A DNA stretch of 64,000 bases from Liolophura sinensis (lineage: Eukaryota > Mollusca > Polyplacophora > Chitonida > Chitonidae): contig NC_088304.1 in NCBI RefSeq assembly GCF_032854445.1, forward strand, positions 6,337,704 to 6,401,703. Direction: 5' to 3'. Position numbers and translations under genes: made by a program. Numbering within the stretch: the stretch's first letter is position 1; every line of letters starts with the position of its first letter. Positions 22,035 through 32,500 of the stretch are shown piece after piece. The notes below the pieces were generated by a model, which ran no database searches, was not told the DNA's origin, and saw only the letters and a list, made by a program, of their open reading frames with translations.

Positions 22035-22255
22035 ACGTAAAGCACTGAGAATAAAACCAAAACAGCACCAGACGACAGTGTGATGGCTGGCAAATGACAC
22101 TGCCTCTTGTCAATTTACATCAGTTCGGGTTTTATTCGAACTGTTCATGTAAACACAAATAGAAGCAAATTACACGCCTCATAACACCATGACTTAAGCT
22201 TAAGCTTGAAGCTGATAATAAACAAAGAATGTGTAGGTCTTTGCATGATGAGACC
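22035..22255. mobile_element. Foldback/MITE-like element, left half
   Basis: It shares GACGACAGTGTGATGGCTGG with the inverted complement of the right arm at 3948-4015, and AACACCATGACTTAAGC with the half element at 3487-3720. It leads directly into the 50-bp array, with no right arm beyond that array. Confidence 0.6.
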
Positions 22256-23765
22256 ATGGATGTATCATTAGTTAGTGACGATCAGTATTACATTGTATAT
22301 AGAGCTGAACAATTTCATTAGCTAGTGACGATCAATATTACACTGTATGCAGAGCTGAACAGTTTCATTACCTAGTGACGATCGATATTACACTGTATAT
22401 AGAGTTGAACAGTTTCATTAGTTAGTGACGATCAGTATTACACAGTATATAGAGCTGAACAGTTTCATTAGCTGGTAACGATCGATATTACACTGTATAT
22501 AGAACTGGACCATTTCATTAGTTAGTGACGATCGATATTACACTGTATACAGAGCTGAACAGTTTCATTAGCTAGTGACGACCAATATTACAATGCATAC
22601 AGAACTGAACAGTTTCATTAGTTAGTGACGATTAATATTACACAGTATACAGAACTGAACAGTTTCATTAGCTAGTGACGATCAATATTATAATGCATAC
22701 AGAACTGAACAGTTTCATTAGCTAGTGACGATCAATATTACACTGTATATAGAGCTGAACAGTTTCATTAGCTAGTGACGATCAATATTATAATGCATAC
22801 AGAACTGAACAGTTTCATTAGCTAGTGACGATCAATATTATAATGCATACAGAACTGAACAGTTTCATTAGCTAGTAACGATCGATATTACACTGTATAT
22901 AGAGCTGAACAGTTTCATTAGCTAGTGACGATTAATATTACAATGCATACAGAACTGAACAGTTTCATTAGCTAGTGACGATCAATATTACACAGTATAC
23001 AGAGCTGAACAGTTTCATTAGTTAGTGACGATCGATATTACACTGTATATAGAGCTGAACAGTTTCATTAGCTAGTGACGATCAATATTACAATGCATAC
23101 AGAACTGAACAGTTTCATTACCTAGTGACGATCAATATTATAATGCATACAGAACTGAACAGTTTCATTAGCTAGTGACGATCAATATTATAATGCATAC
23201 AGAACTGAACAGTTTCATTAGCTAGTGACGATCGATATTACACAGTATACAGAGCTGAACAGTTTCATTAGCTAGTGACGATCAATATTACACAGTATAT
23301 AGAGCTGACCAGTTTCATTAGCTGGTGACGATTAATATTACAATGCATACAGAACTGAACAGTTTCATTAGCTAGTGACGATCGATATTACACAGTATAT
23401 AGAGCTGAACAGTTTCATTAGCTAGTGACGATCAATATTACAATGCATACAGAACTGAACAGTTTCATTAGCTAGTGACGATCAATATTACAATGCATAC
23501 AGAACTGAACAGTTTCATTAGCTAGTGACGATCAATATTATAATGCATACAGAACTGAACAGTTTCATTAGCTAGTGACGATCAATATTATAATGCATAC
23601 AGAACTGAACAGTTTCATTAGCTAGTGACGGTCAATATTACACTGTATATAGAGCTGAACAGTTTCATTAGCTGGTGACGATTAATATTACAATGCATAC
23701 AGAACTGAACAGTTTCATTAGTTAGTGACGATTAATATTACACTGTATACAGAGCTCAACAGTTT
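22256..23765. repeat. 50-bp minisatellite, 30 copies with linked variants
   Basis: The unit begins with a GCTAGTGACGATCAATATTA-type segment, then CACTGTATATAGAGCTGAAC, and ends AGTTTCATTA. Units fall into types: one with ATGCATACAGAACTG, one with CTGTATATAGAGCTG, one with CAGTATACAGAGCTG. ATGCATAC is always linked to AGAAC, apart from intermediates such as unit 8. Outer units are the most diverged and inner ones often identical, as expected from unequal exchange. Confidence 0.95.
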
Positions 23766-24299
23766 TAAGAATCTGTGCTTTTGCTCCTATTATTGTCCTA
23801 ATGACACACCATTTCAAATCACTTACTGGAAATAACAGACTTTTACCCTCTATTAAAGAAAGGATCCATTTGGCATTTCGAACTGAGAAATGCGATATTC
23901 ATTCCACACTGGCTATAAAGCATTTGCACTGAAGCCGGGGGATCGGGGATCACACCAAAGTCTAACATGATACTTTTTCTCGTCTCGCTTCGCGCTCAGC
24001 ACTGATAGGTTAGGGAAATGAAACAGGACTGGTTGGCCCTGTGCCAGCATAATGTGACTGGGTAGGGTACATCATATATCTGGTGTTTGGTATGATACTT
24101 CAATGGTGGAGGCACAATGACAGCATGCCTGGATTCGCCCTGCCAGGAGAAGACACAGTATATGTACACAAACCCATCGCCGTCGTATGACTGAAAAAGT
24201 GTCAAGTACGTCATAAAACCCCTAACATACTTACATACATTCCACACCGACTTATTTTCGCACTGCATATCCCTATATGAAAGATTAAGAGAGTACAAA
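23766..24299. other. Intergenic, nothing recognised
   Basis: A 104-codon - strand frame (23996-24310) has no domain and ends where the SINE begins; I do not call it. Confidence 0.5.
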
Positions 24300-24314
24300 C
24301 GGAATCTCATGGAT

Positions 24315-24539
24315 TTATTTATTTATTTAATTGATTTATGTAGTGTTTTACGCCGTACTCAAGAATATGTCACTTATACGACGGCGGCCAGTATTATGGT
24401 GGGAGGAAACCGGGCAGGGCCCGGCGGTTGCTGCCAGACCTTCCCACTTACGGCCGGAGAGGAAGCTAGCATGAGCTGGACTTGAACTCACAGTGACCGC
24501 ACTGGTGAGAGGCTTCTGGGTCATTACGCAGCGCTAGCG
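24315..24539 (-). mobile_element. AATA-tailed tRNA-derived SINE with perfect 15-bp target-site duplication
   Basis: CGGAATCTCATGGAT lies at 24300-24314 and again at 24540-24554. The element on the - strand has the head end with GTGAGTTCAAGTCCAGCTCA, the CGGCCGTAAGTGGGAAGGTC segment, GGTTTCCTCCCACCATAAT and GAGTACGGCGTAAAACACT, with an (AATA)n tail. It lacks about 22 bp between CTGGCAGCAACC and CCCGGGC compared with the copy at 25523-25791, and is truncated before the A box. Confidence 0.93.
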
Positions 24540-24845
24540 CGGAATCTCATGGATGGTTTCATAGAATCTGTATGTTGAATCAATAGAATGTGTGTGTTAT
24601 ATTTAACAGAATTATCTGTTGCAATAGCAGAATATATTCTAACATCACTCAGGCAACAGACTTTCTGTTAAAATTAGCAGAGTAATTTTTTTGGTGTATT
24701 TAGATTGTTCAACTCCAGCAAAGCAATACCCCTACGTTGAAAGTCACGGCTTTGTTAGAACGTAGTGACGTCCCTTTGGTCATATGTATTCGGGTGTGTC
24801 AACCCTCAGCAGTGCTGGGAAATGCATAGCTATCAGCTTGAAGTT
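24540..24845. other. AT-rich DNA, nothing firm
   Basis: A loosely repeated motif (AACAGAATTATCTGTTGCAA, TAGCAGAATATATTC) is seen near 24590-24690 but without a clean period. Confidence 0.4.
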
Positions 24846-24917
24846 TCCGCCCACCGCCGTCATAAATTCTTGAGTATGGCGTAAATCAGAAAATCAAATA
24901 AATAATAATAATAAAAA
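24846..24917 (+). repeat. AATA-tailed SINE 3' fragment
   Basis: CCGCCGTCATAAATTCTTGA, then GTATGGCGTAAATCAG and a mixed AATA/ATA tail, match the last 60 bases of the family. Confidence 0.8.
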
Positions 24918-25269
24918 ATTTACAGTAATCAAAAAAATCCACTGGTCGCTAGGAAGTGACGAATTGAATTTGAGCATGCAGTCTTACGTAAAAATGCAGT
25001 TGCTTATGTCAGGTCACAGCATGGATTGTATAATAAAACCTTCAACCATTGTCTAAAACTCATTTAAAGGGAAACTTTTTTCTTGTGTTTTTCCATCATA
25101 GGGTAAGAATAAAAGGCTGAGTGGGGTTCTGGAAAAAAAACCCAACTTGTCCAAATCCAGTAATTTCACAGTTGTTTTACTGTAGGTATATGAACAGTGT
25201 CTATGAACCTCGGTTAATGCAGAAAGATGATTTTTTTCCAAAAGTAGTATCATTATTGTTCAACTAAGT
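24918..25269. other. Intergenic, nothing recognised
   Basis: A 66-codon - strand frame has no recognisable features. Confidence 0.5.
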
Positions 25270-25940
25270 TATTATAAAATTCCAGGGCATGGACCGTCTG
25301 GCATTCTGCTTCATGAATGTGTCTAATTCTACTTAACCTGGTGCCAGGGGATTTATATTCATCGCATTGAATTAGATCGCCACGTTAGATATATGGACTG
25401 ATATACATATTTTGTTATTGACAAATTATGGTGTATGATTTTAATGCTGCTTTCACTCCTCACCCCAAGAGCATATCTGGCGTCTTTCCAACATCATTGA
25501 AAACTGCTGACTGCTGCTGTTATTTATTTATTTATTTGATTGGTGTTTTACGAAGTACTCAAGACTATTTCATTTATACGACGGCGGCCAGCATTGAAGT
25601 GGGTGGAAACCGGGCAGAGCCCGGGGGAAACCACGACCATCCGCAGGTTGCTGCCAGACCTTCCCACGTACGGCCGGAGAGGAAGCCAGCATGAGCTGGA
25701 CTTGAACTCACAGCGACCTCATTGGTGAGAGACTCCTGGGTCATTACGCTACGATAGCGCGCTAACCAACTGAGCCACAGAGGCCCCGACAGCTTCTGTT
25801 ACATGATTAATCCTACTTTCATACTTTATGTACTTTCTTTGTTCTTTGGTACTTTGTTTTTGTTGACCTGAAACACCCGATGCCGACTGGTACACGAAAG
25901 TCCGTTTCAATGCATGGATCCATAACAGTCTGTCGTCACT
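25270..25940. repeat. Dispersed ~500-bp repeat, copy split by a SINE
   Basis: The segments 25270-25522 and 25792-25940 together match the copies at 28330-28760 and 28845-29345. Shared landmarks are TATTCATCGC.TTGAATTAGA, TTTCCAACATCATTGAAAAC, TTTCATACTTT, TTGACCTGAAAC and a final GTTTC.A.GCATGGATC. The order is continuous across the SINE at 25523-25791. The class is unknown: no coding remains or clear terminal repeats are seen. Confidence 0.75.
25523..25791 (-). mobile_element. AATA-tailed tRNA-derived SINE, near full length
   Basis: This is the best copy in the window. On the - strand an A box TGGCTCAGTTGGTTAGCGC and a B box GTGAGTTCAAGTCC form the tRNA-like head. The body has CGGCCGTACGTGGGAAGGTC, GGTTTCCACCCACTTCAATG and GAGTACTTCGTAAAACACCA, with an (AATA)n tail. 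GCT(G/T)CTGTTA at 25513-25522 and 25792-25801 is a probable target-site duplication (9 of 10). It inserted into a dispersed repeat copy, which fixes relative ages. The central body is like the conserved 3' domains of known invertebrate SINE superfamilies, but I cannot assign which. Confidence 0.93.
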
Positions 25941-26060
25941 ATTGCAAAGTAATGAGAGGTGAATCTTGTCTGTCACTGTCTGTTGATCTATGGCCAGGTT
26001 GAGCGGTCACTCGGCCTTCTAGGCATGAGTGCAAGAAACAGAGACTTCTACGAAATGTTC

Positions 26061-26217
26061 ACGCTGGCTTGCTCCTCGGTTGTACGTGGGAAAGTGTTGC
26101 ATTAACTCGCAGATCGATGTGGGTTTGCCCAGGTTTTCTCCCACCATAATGCTGGCCGCCGTCATATAACGGAAATATTCTTGAGTATGGCGTAAATCAC
26201 AAATCAAATAAATAAAG
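26061..26217 (+). mobile_element. AATA-tailed SINE, 5'-truncated and diverged
   Basis: CGGTTGTACGTGGGAAAG, then TTTTCTCCCACCATAATGCT and GAGTATGGCGTAAATCAC, followed by a short AATA tail. The tRNA-like head is missing or unrecognisable. Confidence 0.85.
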
Positions 26218-28059
26218 GACCTGGTACTGTAAGGTGGGAAATCGGCCCCAGAGACATACGATAAAAAAGCGCAAATTTCAAAATCTCGGCACAAATCTAT
26301 AAATTTCCGAATCAGAAGTATAAAACTTCGCCCAAGCGCCGAGAAAAGTTACATGACCATGGAAGGGATGGTTGCTTAGTAATAAGGCCCCAAAAATGCA
26401 CTCTCGATAAAAAACGACCGATATGAGACACTGTGCTTTTACTTTACTGTATGAAGATAAACTTTATCTAGAAAAATATTTGTATTGAAACTTTCACATT
26501 TATATTTCTTCACATGTGCTGTCAAAGTTTCGGTTTGGCTGACCTTTGCCTGCATATGTAAAACACAAACACAAGTCTGCATTTTCGCCCTGATCTTGAA
26601 GGGAGCCTAGTGCAGTCATTGTGGAGAACAAGTCGCACACTGACAGAGGGTCCTAATCCTAGAGGTACTCGTTTTCTTTAATTGGGAAATATACTTTTGT
26701 GTGGGTAAAGATAAAGGTCAGCTCTTATTAAATAAGTGTTAACGTGAGTTAGAATCAAAAATTGTTAAGACATGCTAATTTGTGTCTAACGCCGTACTCA
26801 AAAAGTTTTCAGAAAGTTACATTTGTGCTGCAGTAATTTTCCCCACTCTACAATATCTAATACAGACACAGATATTTCAGTTTGAATAGAGTAGGTTACC
26901 TTTTTGGGGTGTTTTATTTATTTATTTATTTATTTTGTCGCTTAAATACGTTTTATACACATCAAAAGAAAACTGTTGTTTTTTGTATCCTAAAATGACT
27001 AGCTTATCTGTTTTCGACATTAACATTTGAACATATGATGTTCTCTCCTGCGGGCATTGCCTACTTCACAGTTGCGCATCCAGTATATATGGTATATATG
27101 GTAATACTTGTGCACAAGTCATATACTTAGATGTAGCTCCTTTTTTTTGGACTAAATGCACGCATAAAACCTGAAGAGAATAGACAGTTTAGAAATGCCG
27201 TAAGAAGACAAACATGCGTGCTGAAGTGTAATTGGGTCTGATTGTCCAGGAACCATTGTTGGCTTGTCATATCTGATATTAAGTCTTACTTGTATTGTTT
27301 ACCTGTAGTTTAATATAAAAAATAAAAAACAAATACATTTTGTACAGGTTTGATAAATGTTTCATTTCCTTGTTCTAACCTTCTCCTTTATAAAGAACTT
27401 TTTAATAAGAGGCGTATCCAGATATATTCACACCGTGAATGTAAAAACTACACGAATATGAGCTGTTCTGGTGGTATATGAGACATTTTTAAGTTCGTTC
27501 TGCACTTGGGCCGAATGTAGCCACAGTCACCTGTAGAGCGTGGTATGGATCAAGTGATGATACAAGTACATGTAAATAGCTGATTAGTCTGAGACTCTTC
27601 ACAAGGCAAAATGGAAAACATACTAGTGGCCTTGCCAATGGATTTTGGCAATGCGAAATTCGCCCTGTAGACCATAAAAAACCATAAACATATGATATCC
27701 ATTTACATTAAAGGAATACCTTTCAGGACACTATATAATCACTTCAAAAGTGACTTATGCACGGTTATAAATATATCGTTCTTCCATTTTCTAATACATA
27801 CTGTCCTTTTCCTAATCAGGGTCGAAGAGCAACCTATAGTCAATGAGCAGACAAAAAAAATGGTTGTTCAAGTCACGCCTCTAAGGTCATTGGTGGAGGA
27901 AGTGTCAAAATGGAGGCTGGCAAGCTCATTAACGGATGGGGGCCACCAAGGCTGAGATAAATAGATAAATCAGTAACGGATGATGGTTTCTACACGTAAA
28001 TTTCCGTCTCCTTGAAGTCATCAGACGAGCAAGAAATTTTTGCCGAATCCCCGCCTATA
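26218..28059. other. Intergenic, nothing firm
   Basis: A short + strand frame at 27692-27955 sits behind a good acceptor-like pyrimidine tract (TCCTTTTCCTAATCAG ending near 27819), but the predicted peptide is not recognised and no partner exon is visible. An isolated SINE-like ACGCCGTACTCAAAAA lies near 26790. Confidence 0.45.
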
Positions 28060-28345
28060 AAAATGGTTAGGCCTCTGGCTATTGCGTCAACGTTTTGGTG
28101 CTGGCGTCGCTGCCGTCTCCAACCTCAGTCCATCTCGTCCCAAATGTGATGCTTACCCCGACAACGATGTGCGTGTTGACGCCCATCTGAATGGGAAAGC
28201 TGGAAACGTGATTCGTCCGTAATCAGCACATTTTGCTACCGGTGTGTAGGGCGTCTGACGCGCACCACTGCAATTCAATCTTGTTTCACGATATTGTGGC
28301 GTCAACGGCGGACTCAAATAAAGGTCTTCACAGCGTCCGGAATCT
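28060..28345 (-). pseudogene. Tc1/mariner-family transposase relic
   Basis: On the - strand 28229-28202 translates to VLITDESRF, the hallmark around the second catalytic Asp of Tc1/mariner DDE transposases. After a frameshift LSHSDGRQH follows, fitting the FxxSHxDGRxRV segment downstream of that motif. Upstream, VVRVRRPTHR resembles the GLRARRPxR linker before the catalytic domain. Frameshifts, in-frame stops and a deletion between linker and core make it non-functional. Terminal inverted repeats were not located. The segment is GC-richer than its neighbours, consistent with former coding sequence. Confidence 0.75.
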
Positions 28346-28760
28346 GCTTCACGATTCTACCTAATTCCGATTAACTAGAGCTAGAGGCAATCTATTCATC
28401 GTGTTGAATTACATTAACCCATTGGATGTATGAACAGTTGTAATCAAAGTGCAACTGAGCTGCGTCATTTCTTATCCACAAAATATATACTAGCATGATA
28501 CACGGTTTGAAAGCTGATTTCAAATCTTGTGTGTTTGAAACATCACTGAAAACTATTGACCGCTTCTCTTTGCTTGATTCCGGCCCAATTTCATACTGTA
28601 TATACATTTTTAGATCTTTAATGGTTTGTATTATCAGTCGTTATGAGAATTGCGATTATTGACCTGGAACGCCCTTACTGAATGACGGCGTACCTTGCCT
28701 TGTAGCACTTGTGTGTTGCGTGACGATTTCAGTGAATGTCACAAATTATTTCTGCAAAAA
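28330..28760. repeat. Dispersed ~500-bp repeat, copy 2
   Basis: It starts at GCGTCCGGAATCTGCTTCA and includes CTATTCATCGTGTTGAATTA, ACATCACTGAAAACT and TTGACCTGGAACGCCC. It is separated by under 100 bp from the next copy in the same orientation, so the pair forms a direct tandem. Its left edge abuts or overlaps the Tc1 relic. Confidence 0.8.
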
Positions 28761-28844
28761 TTAGCTTGTCTAGGTTATACCATCCAACGCCTTCACTTAA
28801 AGTTTCTCAACTTTACAACGAATATATTTCTCTTTTAATATGGA

Positions 28845-29345
28845 CAGCGCGTCCGGAATCTCTGGGGCTCTGCTACATGATGGTGTCTTATTCCGCTCAA
28901 CCCAGGGTCTGGGACATTATATTCATCGTGTTCAATTAGATCGCCACGTTGAATTGCATGCACGGTTACGATCATAGCGCAACTGAGATATATGTCTTAT
29001 TTTCAACAGCTTATGCGCTAGCACAGTACACGATTTCAGCACTGATTTCACTCGTTCACCCTGAACATACTTTGTGTCTTCCAAACATCACTGAAAACTG
29101 TTGACTGCTCCTTTTTTCATACTTTCTATACCGTGATTTCTTAGTTCTTTGATGGTGTGGGTTGTACGCCGTTTTGGGAATTGGGCTTGTGATTTTATAT
29201 ACCACTTCCATAGGTGTTTGGTAGTTAGTGTTAAACATCGATTGGGGGATTGACCTTGGGGTAATTGACCTGGAACGTCCATCTTGGTTGACGGTTTGTA
29301 TACGAATGTCTGTTTCGACGCATAGATTCAACGCCTTATATGGTT
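28845..29345. repeat. Dispersed ~500-bp repeat, copy 3
   Basis: It starts at GCGCGTCCGGAATCTCTGG and includes TATTCATCGTGTTCAATTAG, ACATCACTGAAAACTGTTGA and TTGACCTGGAACGTCCATCT, ending at TTCGACGCATAGATTC. It has about 60 bases absent from other copies near 29200-29260. The 91-codon - strand frame here is a by-product. Confidence 0.8.
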
Positions 29346-29939
29346 TACACCCCGTGAATTGTAACCAAAAGGAAACCTTATTGTAACCTACACTTCGTCT
29401 CAGAGGTTATCTGTTCAATAAGACAGGGCACTAAGAAATCCTAGGCCTGCTCTGAGTTTTCTCTCTATCTTGTAAGTCTTAATTATATTGTATTCCTGCA
29501 TACACCAGGATTCTGATGGTGGACTAAGCATCCCCGAGGCCTGATCCCTGCTGTTGGACTAAGCATCCCCAATGCCCTTTTCCCTTTGCATTGTTTTAAT
29601 GTAATTGTATATTAAATTTGATTAAAACACAGCACTTTGAGTAATTCTACGCCAGTGATGTCTAACAAATTGCATTATCATCACTGCATTTTTTTGTTCA
29701 CCTAATTCTGTTTAAAACATTTTGCCAGAGGGGGGGGGGCGAATTATGCATTCTACCGTTCAGCATATTTAACGCTTGGAGGGCTTAGTTTGTGGATCAC
29801 ATGCAGCTGTATTTCAACTAGCATATCCACATTTCCAGCCCATCACTCAGCATTTTGAACGGAAGTTAAATTCATCACAGATACTGGGTAATACACGCAG
29901 GCAACGAAACCTTTATGTGACAGTCTATAAAAAAAATAC
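29346..29939. other. Intergenic, nothing recognised
   Basis: Contains a near-duplicate of TGGACTAAGCATCCCC about 40 bp apart (29520-29570) and a G-run near 29730. Otherwise featureless. Confidence 0.5.
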
Positions 29940-30470
29940 AGAATGAATGGTAAAACCAAAGCAGCTACAACAGTATATCACAGTATCTGACGGATACTAC
30001 AACAGTATACCATAGTATTTGATGGATGCTACAACATTATATCATAATGTCTGATGGATGCTACAACAGTATATCATAGTATCTGACGCATACTACAACA
30101 GTATGTCATAGTATCTGACGCATACTACAACAGTATGTCATAGCATCTGACGCATACTACAACAGTATATCATAGTATCCGACGCATACTACAACAGTAT
30201 GTCATAGTATCTGACAGATACTACCACAGTATATCATAGTATCTGACGGATACTATAACAGTATATCATAGTGTCTGACGCTTAATCGGCTATGAAATCT
30301 GACTCAGGTCCTTGCTCCAGTTGGAGTTTTCTTCTAATTGTTCATATAAATGCTCACAAATATAGCACTTACAAGTACCAATGCTTAAGCAGAATTAGGT
30401 AGTACGAGCACAGTGGTATTAATAATTTGTTAAACGTCACTAGACTAGAATTACTCAGAACTGTCTAAAA
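29940..30470. mobile_element. Foldback/MITE-like left half containing a 32-bp minisatellite
   Basis: The start GGTAAAACCAAAGCAGCTAC resembles the left arm at 22045-22065. The interior beyond the array (CAAATATAGCACTTACA, AATGCTTAAGCAGAATTA and CTAGAATTACTCAGAA) matches 3580-3690. Between them is a 32-bp minisatellite, so the repeat appears to have grown inside the element. Confidence 0.6.
29963..30285. repeat. 32-bp minisatellite, about 10 copies
   Basis: The unit is CATACTACAACAGTATATCA followed by TAGTATCTGACG. Variants GGATGCTACAAC and GTATGTCATAG cluster in adjacent copies. Confidence 0.92.
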
Positions 30471-30479
30471 AGGCCTGTG

Positions 30480-30675
30480 TAACACAGGTACACACAGTTG
30501 TAACAAAATTGAATATCCTCACTTTTGCGTACTAGAGATACACGAATTGTGTACTAGAGGTATACAGTTCGTGTACTTAAGAACAAAAATTGGTGGTACA
30601 CACTGTTGTGTACCTCTAGTACACAAAAGTGTGGATGCTCAAGTTCGTTACAGTTGTGCGTACCTTTGTGCGTCA
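30480..30675. mobile_element. Foldback element with ~65-bp inverted arms
   Basis: The left arm (about 30482-30545) contains AGGTACACACAGTTGTAAC and CACTTTTGCGTACTAGAGAT. The right arm (about 30610-30674) is its inverted complement, with ATCTCTAGTACGCAAAAGTG-like and GTTACAGTTGTGCGTACCT segments. About 80 percent of positions pair by eye, and the loop is about 65 bp with further short GTGTACTAGAG palindromes. It is unrelated to the 3782-4015 family and has no coding capacity. Confidence 0.75.
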
Positions 30676-31590
30676 TTTTTAGAGTGAAGGCCGGTTTTCG
30701 GTGACCTTTGCTGCTAGAGTGTGTTCGCAGAATAGAAAGGACAAAATCGCATTCTCTATACCGGGCAAATTTGGGGTAAAGCTGTCCATTGGCCGATAAT
30801 CAGACAGTGGGACAGTGGCATTAGGCACTGACGTGTCCCCCCCCTCCCCCCCTCCCAATGTGATACCACATGCTTTCTCATCTCGCAATTTTTCCCTCAT
30901 GCATAAGACTGGTTTTGCTGCTTCATCCACGGGTATGTTTCAATCAAACAATCCATCGACCAACCATTCGGAGGACGTGCATGAGCCGTCCACAGTATGC
31001 AAATTAACAAACTACAAGCAACACAAATACTAAACAAACAACACATAGTTAAAAAATAAACAACTTTATTGTAAATTTTAAATAAAATAAGGCAATATTG
31101 AGCAACATAACATGGTGAAAAAAAGTTAATAACAATTGTTGAAAAAGGCACAGTAAATACTATAAATGCATTCGGGACTATTCACTTCCTTATTTTTATT
31201 GTGGACATCCATTTTATCGGGACTATTTTTTTTTTGGCAAGAAGGATAACATCATCTAATATTTATACAGCTCGGAATTTTGATGAAAAGCTTATTATGT
31301 TTTTAGAGCTTATAAAGGCGTTGCACTGGTGTCTCAGGCGCGTCCGGGATTTCATCTCATTATAGCGGGTCCTTTTATTTCCTTCTACCCGCGTTTGCTC
31401 ACGTCATCAGCTGAATCTTTGGCTTATTTATCACTGAATATAGCTGTACAATTTAGTTGTTCTGAAATTATTACGGTAACGTACAACAAAGGGCAATTTG
31501 AACGAACTCAGAAGTGTGAATGGTGTAAAATTCCCACGCGCATCTTTAAGAAAGAGAAACACGCGATACAAAGGTAATGAGACAGGATTA
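30676..31590. other. Intergenic, nothing recognised
   Basis: Contains a C-rich tract at 30838-30857 and AT-rich DNA. Short frames on both strands near 30680-31030 are not recognised. Confidence 0.5.
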
Positions 31591-31591
31591 G

Positions 31592-31818
31592 TCAGAGACG
31601 CAGGAATGTGTAGCTGTGGACGTCACAGGAAGGCAGGACTGCTTCCAAGTCGTGGAGAGTGCTCCGTCCGACCGGAAACTCAACTCCTTGTTCAGGAATG
31701 CCGAGCGCCCCCTGTACAGCGGTTCTTCTTTTACACGGACAAAAGTCCCCGTGTGTGAACAACACGTATGTGTCACCGAGCTTGTAATAATACTTGAGCG
31801 GCTTTTGTCGCAGTTTGA
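31592..31818 (-). CDS. Exon-like segment, possible 3'-terminal exon of an unknown gene
   Basis: On the - strand the acceptor-like ATTAATATTGCAG precedes an open frame of about 75 codons ending in TGA at 31594-31592. The segment is GC-richer than its flanks. The peptide contains KLGDTYVLFTHGDFCPCKRR and ends SCDVHSYTFLRL; I do not recognise the family. An equally open + strand frame exists across the same bases (about 31605-31837), so strand is uncertain. No upstream exon was found; IL-17-like gene B lies 0.7 kb upstream on the same strand with its own stop codon. Confidence 0.25.
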
Positions 31819-32500
31819 CTGCAATATTAATAAATAGTAACAAAATGTTATATTTACAATGAGTAACATACCAAACCAGATTGTCAGTGGAATGTTCCTG
31901 TGACAAACCGTAGACAAAATCACCTCAGGAAAGAATTGCACACATTTCATGCTCACAAAGTTAAACTTCACATACAACTTTTTCTGAGAAAAATTCACTT
32001 TACAAATTAAATTACATTCATACCAAAATAACTTAAATATAAATAAATATTAATAAGTTTTTGTTAACGCCGTATACTCTAGAACTACATTAAGGATGGC
32101 GGTGGTTTAAATAAATAATACACTTATAACGTTCTATAAATATTGATATGATTATCACATTTAACCGGGTAATGCAAAGCATATGATTTTACAATAAAAT
32201 GAGCATTAAAAATGACACAATCCCTAATTTAAAAAATCGACAATATGGGTGGTGGTTGGGGCGAGTGAGTCGAAAAATGCTAACTCCGGGGTAGATAAGT
32301 TATGCAGGATTGTTGAATATGTGGTACGGTACATGATGAAGGCACGTGGTAAGTGGTCAGTGAGCGATATGCAGCGTTTATATATCGCAAAGTATATAAA
32401 ACGGTGCATAAAATGCTGCCAAAAACTACCAGTTTGATGAATGTGATCTACCATTCTCCATGACACGGCGGGTTTCTGGTAAGGTCCGAAACAGATAGCA
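31819..32500. other. Region downstream of gene B, includes its 3' UTR
   Basis: No canonical AATAAA on the - strand was found within about 450 bp of the gene B stop. A TTATTTATT AU-rich nonamer lies on the - strand at 32118-32110. A short + strand frame (32249-32437) is not recognised. Confidence 0.45.

Noticed and set aside
25428-25694. Open frame containing a GGNRAEPGGNHDHPQVAARP-like peptide
   Set aside because: It is read through the AATA-tailed SINE; the same peptides recur at 10241, 39060, 51782, 55630 and 63152 wherever the SINE lies.
32110-32118. AU-rich nonamer downstream of gene B as a matched 3' UTR element
   Set aside because: It is about 390 bp beyond the stop with no canonical poly(A) signal found after it, so it cannot be placed inside the transcript.
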